64,000 nucleotides of DNA from Heligmosomoides polygyrus polygyrus (lineage: Eukaryota > Nematoda > Chromadorea > Rhabditida > Heligmosomidae): contig OX377202.1 in assembly GCA_947396885.1 (NCBI GenBank), positions 25,482,001-25,546,000 of the forward strand, in the 5' to 3' direction. A program made the position numbers and the translations under genes. The notes under the pieces were generated by a model. That model was given only the letters and a program-made list of their open reading frames with translations, did not search any database and had not been told where the DNA came from. This document shows, in pieces, positions 32,540 to 43,300 of this stretch (position 1 is the stretch's first letter; every line of letters starts with the position of its first letter).

Positions 32540-34680
32540 AGGTTTGGTTGTAGTGTCTGAAGGCTACAATTTTAGAAACCATGAAGAAATGAAGTAGGAA
32601 AAATGGGAAATGTAGAAGACGAAACGCCGTAAAAAACTAACCTTAAGTGAGCTCACAACCGCTGCGAATAACTGTAAAAAGAAGGCCACAATCTATGCGA
32701 CATTTCGTGTGGGATAACCTAATAGTTAAAGATCTTCATCTTCGTCACTTTGCCTAGTTGTTTCACACGCGTCTATTCATAGATGCAGTTGCTCCCAGCT
32801 CCTAATCATAGCAATTCTCTCATGAAAAGTTATTCAATTGCATTAACCATGGGACCAATTATAAGTGCGGATTGCATAAGATCAGTGAAGGTACTAAGCG
32901 CTTTCGTTTGTTTTTTTCTTCAAGGGTGATTTGTTTTTTCCTACTCAACTAGGCCAGCACCTCAGATTCCTCGGTTTGCGCAACTGCTCCGTAGCTGCAT
33001 ATTGTCAGCCTACCTGAAAAGGCAAAGGATAATTTCAATTATTTAACTATTTATTTATTTATTTATTTATCGACGCTAAGGTGCGCTTACAAAGATAATA
33101 ACCAGACTTGTTAACAAAACGAATACTCTGAGGAGAACAAAAGAAATGAAATAGAATAAAACAAAAACAAATTGGTATTGGTATTTGGTAATTCCTCCTC
33201 CAACAGGCAGCATCCAGATAAAGAAGTTAATGCATTTTCAAATATTTTTTTAAATTTGAATTCGGTATATTTTGCCGGTTTCCAAGAAACTTACACTTCC
33301 TCACGCCATTGTGGGCAGAAGATTGACAGCTGGTACCCGTTGCACAGAGAGTGCCATGATTGTCACTGAAAATCTAAATTATCCCCCTATGAACTCGAAT
33401 TGCCATCCCTCGAAGCAGCTCACCATCCCGTAGAGACATCGTGGAGTATAAGGGCATTCTTCATAACTCATAGCTGATAATTTAGCATCGAGAAAGATAT
33501 TCTAATGCGTTCCAGAAAACGAGAGGAGAGACTGGAGCACCAGGTGACGGTACATTCTCGTCTAAAAAATGGGTTCTCGGTTCGCTTCCTTTCCTAAACA
33601 AGTATTTCTGAAACGAACTTCAAGCTAAGGAAAGTGTGAAAACGCTGAAGCGAACATCAGCCGGCTCGTGTAGGCCATTATTCCGCTTCTCGTTCGCCTA
33701 GAAGCTTCTTCTTGTAGTCGCTAGGGTTCTCACCCTCTCCCTTGGTCACTTGTTTACCATGTGAGACACATTAGCTATTCGATAAATGGCATTCAGAGCT
33801 CTCTACTCATCCGCACAAAAGCATACGTGGCGAATTCCAGAGCAACTAATTATTCCCAGCTCTTTTTAATTGTCGCTTCATATAGTACCAATCGTAATTA
33901 AATCTACTAGAGAATCTCATGTTCAACTGTCCCGCGATGTGTACGCGATGAATCCCATAGGCCATCATTGCCACTCCGCTAATGTCCTCACAAGCCCAGG
34001 TTCTAACGAGCCATGATCTGGAAATCACGTGCTATTAATGCAGAAAGATACAGCTGGAGATCGCTCCCAGCTTAGCAGTGTGGTTAACTACTTTTTGGTC
34101 GCGCTTGAACCAAAAGCAAGTGTTAATCATCTTGAGCGAAGCTCGAGTATGAGGCTTCTCCAGGTGAGGCTCGACCTTTGTTATTACTCTCACTAATGTT
34201 TGCTTCCTTCGCAGAAGAATGTTCAACTCGCCATTTATTCGCCGTGTAGGTGTAAACAGGCATCTTATTTACGGTCATAATTAAATGCATGACCATAGTT
34301 AATACGATTGCCGTCTCACTTCCACCTGACAACGTGTCCTGTGTGTGAGGTTTTGACAGCCTTGGTGTCAGGAGTAGCCAGCGTCATTAAATCAGGTTTG
34401 TCATCAGAGACATAAGTCTACACATAACAACCACATTTCATATGAATTGCTTCGCAAGTACGCAGCGATTCAGAAATCTTGATTGTTGTGCCTGATCTTT
34501 GTTTGTCGCATTCGCTATCACACGGCAAATTTATGGCCGCTAGACGACCCCTTGCGGAAGAAAACATGATTCCTTGTCAGCCTGTCCAATTTTGTTCCAC
34601 TTCTTTCGACAACTTCTTTTCTGGCGTCCGCTTCATAATCATTGAGAAATGCTTATCTTCGGTTATTATATTCCGGAAAT
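32540..34680. other. Gene-free stretch before glycine-rich gene 2
   Basis: Holds a short TTTA run at 33043-33070. At 33285-33415 a 48-codon open stretch (GTRCTESAMIVTENLNYPPM) is protein-like but has only a weak CCAAG acceptor, so it is not called. Nothing else is recognised. Confidence 0.35.
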
Positions 34681-34700
34681 TGCATACAGTGGATTTTAAA

Positions 34701-35061
34701 ATGGTGACCTCCAATGTTCTAGGAAGAATGAGGCAGCTGTACGCGTTGGCTCTGTTGGCTTTAATAGGCACAGCTCTCGCCCTGCCAGTTATGGAAGAGG
34801 AATTCGAGACTCCCGATGACGTGTGAGTCTCAGCTCCAACCTAATCGGTCATGCTCACTCTCAAGTTCTGTTTCCAGACAAATACGACAGAAGCGCCAGT
34901 TCGGATTCGGCGGCATGCCGTTCGGAGGCATGGGCGGCATGGGCGGTATGGGAATGGGTCGACCGTACGGCGGAATGGGCGGATATGGGCGGCCGTTCGG
35001 AGGAGGAATGGGCGGATGGGGACGACCGTACGGTGGAATGGGCATGGGTGGATGGGGATAA
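34701..35061 (+). CDS. Secreted glycine/methionine-rich peptide gene 2 (two exons)
   Basis: Predicted 101-residue precursor, or 92 from the in-frame ATG at 34728. Exon 1 is 34701-34822 and exon 2 is 34878-35061; the 55-base intron begins GTGAGT and ends TTTCCAG, splitting a Val codon. The signal peptide is MRQLYALALLALIGTALALP, followed by an acidic propeptide (E-E-E-F-E-T-P-D-D). The Q-K-R-Q-F site is followed by a 54-residue tail of G-G-M repeats with three G-R-P-(Y/F)-G-G units and G-G-W-G. A CATACAG acceptor lies 11 bases before the ATG. The tail strongly resembles nematode YGGWG-type (nlp/cnc) innate-immunity peptides, and exon layout matches gene 1 at 17172. No canonical AATAAA is seen downstream. 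The antimicrobial role is inferred. Confidence 0.8.
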
Positions 35062-35621
35062 CTGCTTGGAAATCTCGTCTTCATCACCAGCTCTCGTCAG
35101 TTGTATTATATCATTATCTGAATGGTGCATTCAATGTGTTCATAAGATTTGAGTGTTTCTCACAAAAAAAATATGTGTAACAAAATTTCAAACATGTCGG
35201 AATTCACACAGTGTACATACTTTAAATCAAAACTCCAGAGTTTATTCAACTCGGAAATAAGTCTCTGAAAACTGGTAACACAGACTCAATAGCTGAGTGT
35301 GACCTGATACTGACAGAGTTATACTGGTGTACCATAACTGTTTTCATAAAGTTTGTGATCGAATAGTGCCGTATGCAGACTTCTTGAAACGTTCAATGCA
35401 CAGAAGATGTTATGTTGTCTACATATCAGCTGTAGAACAAAGACGTGACACCATTGTTCTTCTATACTTGAAATAAATGCAACTGCAGAAACACGGGTGC
35501 TGGGGCTGTGCTCACCAGCCGTCTTCGTAAAGTACACCTCCTAGACTGCTACATGCACTGAGGGATGTGTGCTGTTGTTCAACAACTGATTTTTGCATAA
35601 ACCAATCGCACTACTTCCCAG

Positions 35622-35705
35622 TGCTGAGTTGGAACCAAGACGGTTGCCAATGCACCTTGGGATGCGGTATACAGAGCAGAAATATCAAACGGCTCCAGTG
35701 CACAG
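35622..35705 (+). CDS. Orphan exon resembling a thrombospondin type-1 module
   Basis: Bases between a TTCCCAG acceptor and an ACAG/GTGATG donor encode 27 full codons with L-S-W-N-Q-D-G-C-Q-C-T, L-G-C-G-I-Q-S-R and a final L-Q-C. The spacing W, C, C, C-G-x-x-x-x-R, C follows TSP1 repeats such as those in ADAMTS or papilin-like proteins. The exon is 84 bases with phase 1 at both ends, as is usual for extracellular modules. No partner exon was found nearby, so it may be a relic or part of a gene whose other exons I cannot see. The frame stays open to 35944. Confidence 0.35.
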
Positions 35706-35939
35706 GTGATGATGGAATTTTTTGCATGGAGCTACTCAGAAAGCATGTTGACAGTATTAATATCGGCATATTTTATCCACTGGAGCATTTGCGCTACGAG
35801 AAGGGTTCTAAGCAAGGGAGCGTCAGAAGTTGTGGCGGAACGATCGCTCCGCATTCCTTTATGGTTATCCCGCATTTGATGGCATCGGGGTCAACTGCGG
35901 CTCGACTGAAGGTTAATGAACAGTCGCAGATCTCCTTAA

Positions 35940-36220
35940 GTTAATGAAGCTTAGGCAACTAGAAGAGCTAAGTTTTATGCTGTTCATGGTTATTCCTTCA
36001 TTCCTTTAGAGCGGGAGAGATGCGCTTTCAAGGTGATATCCAAATCACTCGGACTCCGCCCTTCTCATGTTTGGAAAGCCTTGAACCAGTTAAGATCCCG
36101 AGCACCAAAATGCACATAAACCTATGCTCAGAAGTAAGGTTATGGATATGATAATGCGGAAGCAAAAGACCAGGTCAGATGTTATCCTACGGACTTGAAG
36201 TGGCAGCAGTTTGAAATACT
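35940..36220 (+). pseudogene. Possible transposase HTH remnant
   Basis: Near 36010-36090 the plus strand reads V-I-S-K-S-L-G-L-R-P-S-H-V-W-K-A-L-N-Q-L, a helix-turn-helix-like stretch, in broken frames. The family is not identified. Confidence 0.25.
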
Positions 36221-38745
36221 TTAGACGATTTTCATAACTAGGGAGGAGAAGGCGATCCGTAGGATTAGAACAACGGTATCATAAAAGTCTTGTAAAGAGC
36301 TTCTGTTTTTTCTCGATTTTGAGTACATAGATTCTTGTTCTGGGGCTTCATAAAGGCGAGCAATATTCCAAGTGAGGCAATATGTATGACTTGTATAAGC
36401 GAACCAATATTGCAACATCAGAACGTTTAACATTCCGGAAAATCAGGAAAAGTGTTGAGTATGATTTTCGTACAATGAAGTCTATGTGAAATCTGAGTTC
36501 GAGCGTGGGTTCAAAGAGAACTCCCAAGTCCTTAACAGTGCGACAGCTGGATAAAAGCACACCACCAATCTCATATTCGACTAGTTCTAAGGTTCCAATA
36601 TGCATCACCTGACATTTATTCAAGTTGAGAGGAATTTCCCACTCAGATGCCCATGCAACCATTTTTCAATGGCATTATTCAATGCCTGCCTTACTTCCGC
36701 ATAGTTATTCGAGGTGTACGATCCGTAAACTTTTATGTCATCAGCATAAGCTTGAACTTTGACGAAAGGCGATGTTTTAAGTAATAGTGGAAGATGACTT
36801 ATATAGATGATAAAAAGTAACGGCGACAAGACTCCCCCTTGACGGACACCACTAGTACAACGATAAATGCTAGAAAAGCTACTATTTATTCTAACAGTAA
36901 AAGTATGAAAAGATAAGATTTAGCCACTGCAACAGGTTGCCAGAAATACCAGCTTGCTGAAGCTTAGTAACAAGTTTTAAGTGGGAGACTTTATCGAAAG
37001 CTTTAAAGAAATCAAAATAAATAATATCCAGAGAACCACCATTATTAACAGCTCTGCAGTCTCTAGTCCGCTAGTCTTCATCCTCCTACGAACGTATTGG
37101 TACAGACGACGAGCAGACTTGCTCTCTGTGAAAGGCGACGCTCATAGTAATCCAAAAATTTTACTAAGTGGTAGATAATATCTGCACAGACCTTCTTGTA
37201 GAGGGAATTGCTGAGGGCACCTCTGGTTTTATGGAACAACCGTTCTTTCTGACGAAGAAGGTTATGGATATGCTTGGGATATTTAGTTTGATTATCTCTC
37301 GGTAATTTCAACGGAACGAACAAAGCTAGAGCCGAATAGAGAACTTTGCAAAATCGTACATCTCAGAGACGGAACTATAGTTATCGAAGACTGACCACCA
37401 ATCAATTGAACTTAAACAGTGGTTAAGCAAGACAAAATCGACGTTGGCAAAATCTGGTGTTGGACATGTGAATGAGCTACAGCTTTGAACAAGCAAGTCA
37501 AATTCAACCACTGAATGATCCGAAGACGCAAACGGCGCAAGAACGGAAACATTGGAAATGTTGTCAGATAATGACAGAATTATGTCAAGGACATTATCGC
37601 CATGGGTTGAGACGTTTACTAATTGATTAAAACCTGCACATTCAAAAAAATCATGAAATTTGGAGGACTGGGCGTTCAACGCCTGACGTTGTGCCCAATT
37701 GATCTGGAGGTTGAAATCACCCATGATTATTGTATCCTTATAACTAATGAAATATCTTTGAGAAGCTCAATCAGTGAGTCATCATCATGCTGGGAAGCGC
37801 TAGGAGTTCGATAGACTACTACTAGGCGAGTAATCGAGTCAAGCGGGGAGAGAATGATGTTGACGCAAAGCACATCATTAATGCCAGAACGGTCTAGTTT
37901 AACTTCCCTCACACGAATATCTGATTTAGCTAGATAAAAAACCCCCACCTCTTCCAGTACTCCTATCGCTTCGGAAAATATTAAAAGAGAAGTCACCAAT
38001 AATTTCGGAATCCAAAACTCTCAGTCAACCAAGTTTCAGTTACTGCTAAAATATCAGGCTTATTAACACATTGAAAGTAATGTAATTGGTCAAGTTTGTT
38101 ACAAACTGCGAGAATTTGGCAGAAGACATTTTAGAATTCTTGAACGGTGCCGATTTAGAGGTTTCCCACGTTTCTTGGAGTTAATTCCGACAAACGTGTC
38201 AATTGGCCTCTATAAACTACCCACTCCTTATTTGCCTTGCCATTATTACGCCCCCGAGCAATTTGACGGAGCTCAAATTCTCGTTGTCTCTCCACACTCG
38301 TCATGCTCTTGCGTACAAAAACATGAGAGTATGGGGAACCGCGTAATAAACGAGCATTGGCAAGTACTAACCGCCAGTGGAACCTAGTTGGTAGTATAAC
38401 CTTGACCAAACGCGGACGCTGCGGATGCTGAGGGCTGAGCTTACCCAAGCGATAGCAGGTAACCGGACACTCCACATCAAGGAAGTCAAGGACATCACGA
38501 ACCTTCTTCTCAACATCGGACTTACGTTCAGATGCTGAGCAGTTGTCAGGAGCCTCCTGAATTCCGCTAATGACTATGAAGTGGTCGCGCTTATCGCTCT
38601 CAATGGCCTCAGCGAACTCTGTAGGAAATTTTGTTTTAAGCGCTAGGAGAAGCTCATTAACCAAAGGATCCTTATTAATTTCGAGCGCCTTTGCAACGAG
38701 CTGGGAGACCGTCATCTTCCCAGCGTCATGGCTCCCAACTGCAAT
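36221..38745 (-). mobile_element. CR1/jockey-like non-LTR retrotransposon, 5'-truncated and frame-broken
   Basis: Read on the minus strand. An ORF1-like frame (38715-38155, 186 codons) ends in a nucleic-acid-binding type domain (KVILPTRFHWRLVLANARLL). Then come endonuclease pieces at 37999-37727 and 37724-37326, with M-G-D-F-N, the N-V-L-D-I-I-L block and S-S-D-H-S. RT pieces are YFDFFKAFDKVSHLKLVTKL near 37020-36960, G-V-L-S-P-L-L-F at 36840-36815, and Y-A-D-D near 36745. The thumb K-C-Q-V-M-H-I-G, V-K-D-L-G-V and L-E-Y-C-S-P-L runs to 36350. At least five frame breaks and a missing RT N-terminus make it dead, yet it is the longest element here. Confidence 0.85.
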
Positions 38746-39322
38746 TTAGTGAAATGACACTGATCTATTTGAGCCTTTCAGGCATTGAAAAGGCAGCGAC
38801 ATACAGTGGCATCGTTGGCCCATAAAACTCTGCAACATCCTAAAGAAAAGCGTTTACTCAATCTAAGTTGACACATCAATCGAGTAATCTCTCAGTCATA
38901 ATTGCGTTTTCTTCTATTATCAGTGATACTAGCAATGGAAATAGTTCCTCAGAATGGATTGTCTGTCTCACTTTTTCAGTTTCCTACCTGAGGTAGGTCG
39001 GTTCTATGTTGTGACCCACAAATAATCTCTATGAAGCCTTCCTTGCCGTAAGAAGTGGGTAGACTTTCGTTGGTGATGTTTCAAACAGTTCAAACAGTTA
39101 TGCATGCTATAGGGTTATACAGCTAGCTGAACTCCTTGTTTTTCTATCCAGCGGGTCTCAGATCAAATCAACGACGACAGCATTTGAACACCTATGGTCA
39201 GCGACGCGAAAGCGTTGGAGGGACGGCTTGCATGTATCTTGGAAAACTAGGCGTACGTTAATGTAAGCGTGAAGAACAATTCCATGCTAAAACGATCAAA
39301 ACAAATAATGAATAAATAGACA

Positions 39323-39514
39323 ATCCCAGTTGGGTGTGCGCAGACAATTTCAATGGTCCACCTAGGCTGTGATAGAGCTGATCCTACCTAGGTGAACCCA
39401 AAAGATTCGATCGATCAGAGATCCCGAGGCCATTCTCATTTTAGGTCACTTAGGATGCAGCCTATTATATCCTAGGTGGGCCATTGGAATTACCTGCTCC
39501 TGCTTAACTGGGAT
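39323..39514. mobile_element. MITE-like palindromic element, 192 bp
   Basis: Ends are ATCCCAGTT and AACTGGGAT, and inverted arms share CAATGG(T/C)CCACCTAGG and a TAGGTCAC/GTGAACC region. The centre contains a GATCGATC palindrome. The target duplication is not clear. Confidence 0.7.
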
Positions 39515-40349
39515 GGCGCTCTTCAATAAATAAATGTATGAATAAAATGCATGTCCAGGTAAGCTTTAAATAAACTATTGGTTAAAGAAACGGCTAGGGT
39601 ATTATAATGATGTTTTGCAGCAAACGAACTCTTGCGCCAGACTCGAATCCACACCCCTGCTAACGTGCCCATTACACCACCGACACCCCTATTCGATTAG
39701 GGCGTTTTTGTTTCACAGAAAGCACGCATTTAAGCACTATGCGGGTTAGGAGGGGCACTCCCTCCAAGGCGTGAATTTTTTCAATGAACAGCTCAAGTGC
39801 TCAAGTATTGCGCTTTCCTTGGCGTTATCCATTCCCGCAGCCCTAGGATTTCATTGGAATATGAGACTGCTACAAGAAAAATGTGGGATCTAGTTGTCAT
39901 CACAACCGTGAACCCCTCGCTCGTATTGCTCCTATGAACGTTATCATCAAGTTAATTTAGGGACAGTTAATGCAGATCAAGTAAAAAATCAGAGCAGAGC
40001 CTATAATGGCTTAGAAAAAATCCTTTGATCGATTATAATAGATCCATGCGTAATACGGGTTTGGGAGGGGAGGGGGAAGGTGCAGTCTCGGATAGGGTTT
40101 TATATTTTCGATGTACAGCCTGTAGTAGAAAAGAATACATTGTATATATTTTACAATGTATTTCGATCTCCCAGCGGAAGCAGATCCGCATTTAGATTTT
40201 GCTAGAGTAGTGAACTCTAGCACGTAAGTGAGGCATGAAAATGCATCATCATAAGAGTGCACCCCCCCCCCCCCCCCAACCAGAACAACCCGAATTGCGC
40301 CTAGATCCAACACCCTTGTCATTTACGCAAAGCCCTTCTTTATGTTCAG
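39515..40349. other. Region upstream of the MSP gene
   Basis: Contains a tRNA-like minus-strand fragment (39625-39690) and a run of 17 C at 40261-40277. No upstream exon of the MSP gene could be recognised. Confidence 0.35.
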
Positions 40350-43300
40350 ATGCAATCGAAACCGGCAGATGGAGTGCCGTCCGATGAGCTGACGGCTTCT
40401 GTTAAAACTGCAGAGCTGCCAGCACCTATCGAAACCTTCGAAGATTTGATGAAGAATCGTATTACAGGAGACATGCCTGACGAAGACCTTTTCTGCAGTC
40501 CAAGGTAAAATATTGCAGAGGTTTCCACGATCAATATGGTGGTCTTTAAAGGAGATTTGAAAATTTTTCACACCGACACTAAATTATCTACATGAACCCA
40601 GAAAACACAAAAATCATTTAGCAGCTGAACCAACTGATTTTGTTACACTATAGGTGGCTGATTTTCTCCTCGCCAAATTCCTACAAAAAGCCATGCTATG
40701 GCGATTTCACCATCACCAACAGAAATCCGCATTCTGTAGTCTTCTGCATTAAATCTAAGGTACGTCGTTTAATTGAACTCTACAAATGTCACAGAGAGAC
40801 ATTCGACTTCAACTGTCTTCCGTTAACGAGCGTTTAACCACAACCAGGTATGGTGCCTTGCCAAGAGCGATATTCACTTACCATCAAATCGATTCTGTCT
40901 TCTAAACAATATCCGGCTAGGCACTACAGATGACATAAGAGTCCGCGGCCTCAGGACTGGAGCAAGAGCATTGCAACGACATAAAGCTAATTTCTTAGGA
41001 AATGCTACCAGACAACGCCGTTGGCTTCTAATATCGGTGGAACAACGTCTCTCTTAAACAATTAGAACGTTTTCATGGCATACTCAGAGGAGAGACATCA
41101 ATTGTGGCGCTTAACTATTTAGTTCAGAGTGAACTAAGCGAAATCGCGCGGAATTAAGCACAAAATGTGGGAGTCTATCCTAGTCCGACGGGACAATCAT
41201 AAAAGTGCCAATTGCGTGCGTTATCCCATGCCGCACATTCCCTGAATTTAAATAAAGGGCCTCGCTTCATGGAAGAGCATTTTAAGATCCCGTAAAAAAT
41301 CAAGGGAGCGAATCGACAAGCAAATCACTTTATGTTCCCACCGATTAGGAAAGATCAAAGTATTGTAATCCATTTTGGGAAGAGTGAAGTGTTGTGCTCG
41401 TGCAACTACTCTCACCTTTTTTTGAGAAAAACGGTCAGGGCAGGTGCTCTGTACCGAGCATCAGATCCAAGTTGTCAACTTTACCATGTACTCGCCTTTT
41501 ATAAACCAGGAAGGAAGAAAAGAGCTGTGGCCATGGCTGCCCATTGGTCGACCGGCGGGGTCCGCTGGAGACCTACATACGGCAGTCTACGGCAGTCCAT
41601 AGAAGCAGAAAAAAACTTTAGCAACAACAGAATGCTAATATTGAACACATGGACAACGTGATTGCAGATTCACAGTGTGAGCATTTAACAGACTCAGCCA
41701 AATTGAACAATTACTGCTTAACAAATGTAAAAAATACGTATGCTTGGGGTGTACGCCCTGTGCAATAACAGAGACGGTGGGAGGCAGGAAACTAACGAGG
41801 GAGGTCAGTGAACTCGGTCTGGAGATTCTGAACGAGACCTATATGGTCTTGTAGGGCATCGGACGACGATTACAGAACTGTATTCCGTTTTTGCTAACCG
41901 CCCCTGGGTGGTCCAAAAATGGCAAAAAATCGTATCACTTCAGGGCAGGCTGATAAGGCAAAAGGGACACCTGGAATAGCTATGCCGTGCTCAGAACTTA
42001 ACTTACAAAAGGTTTGGAGCCCAAATCAAAGGTAGATTATAGTCGTATGATAAATTACGACGTTTCCTAGACAAAGATGCAGTGTTCATTCAAGTGATCC
42101 ATTTGCAACAGTGACGGCAGTGACTGGATGACCGAGTGAATAGCGCGACGGACTTCCGTGAAGGGGTCGCTGGTTCGATTCCGGGGGTGTCTATGTGATT
42201 TGCTCTTTGGAGTTCTCCCTTTTTGGCCAATAAAGAGTACATTTCGGCTACGGTAGGTTACCGTATTATTGGCTAGTGATGAATAAGGGTGACGGAGTCA
42301 TGACTACCGATTTCGCCCAGACTTCGCCTATGGGAATTATTTAAGCTTTTGACCACACATCCGTCACTCTTTTTCTAAACTATCATTTTCTTGAACATTT
42401 CTTCTCTTGAACTACTTTCCATCGAAGGTTGAAGTCAACGGATGGAAAATGAGTTCGACCACATTGGAGAAGAAGGCGATCCTGCTAACGTAGATAGCTT
42501 TACACACCCATATTTACCGTAACATGCTGTAATATACCGAAATTTTAAAAACAGGTATAATATCGTGGTCAGCACCCCAAATAAATCCCGTGGACGATAT
42601 TTAGGCAAAATTTTTCCTTTTCATCCTTTGCATCGAAACCTTCTGCCATCCACCGTTTCAGTGAAAATGGTTGCCAGATTGGTGATCTACATCCCAGATA
42701 ATTCTATAGATGAATTTGGGACGAAAAATCTTTTTCGATCTCCAGAGTTGAGGGAGTGAGTACAAGGGGTCATAGCTGCAATGCCTCGACCTGTCTACGG
42801 TAAGTGTATAGGAGAATGGCCAGGAGAAAATAACGGCTAGATAAATACCATGAGGTGGATAAAGTATGCTATACTTGGTAGCAGTGAGCTGAAATAATGA
42901 TAGCTGCGACTCGAATAAAGAGCAGTCTGTAAAGACAACCGAAGAACGATGAACGTACCTTGATGATGGGTCAGCCCAATACTTGTCGATCGTGCTCACA
43001 AATAAGGTGACAGCAAGCAACACTTCCAAAACTAATTGAGAACATTCCAAAGAGGTATGGGGGTAGCATCTAACGAGGGCTTCCTCAGCGCGACAAGCGT
43101 GGTTTAATGGACGCTCGACATCACCCCACGCGACAAAACTAGCTTCTTTCACATCCGACAGCAGGTTGAGAACGGAATTAGGAAGCGAAGAAGGTATTCT
43201 ACCGTAGCCAAAATGTACTCCTCGTTAACAAAAAAGGGAGCACTCCACAGAGCAAATCGCATAGACACCCCGGAATCGAACCCTCGTCCCCCTCACGTAA

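Noticed and set aside
33285..33415. Possible exon (GTRCTESAMIVTENLNYPPM)
   Set aside because: Only a weak CCAAG acceptor and no donor; no family match.
41332..41661. 109-codon open frame in MSP intron 2
   Set aside because: No domain, no splice context; flanked by repeats.
42662..42755. Exon-like segment with TTTCAG acceptor and GTGAGT donor between MSP exons 2 and 3
   Set aside because: Its only open phase does not fit the MSP exon 2 donor, and the MSP fold continues directly at 46579.
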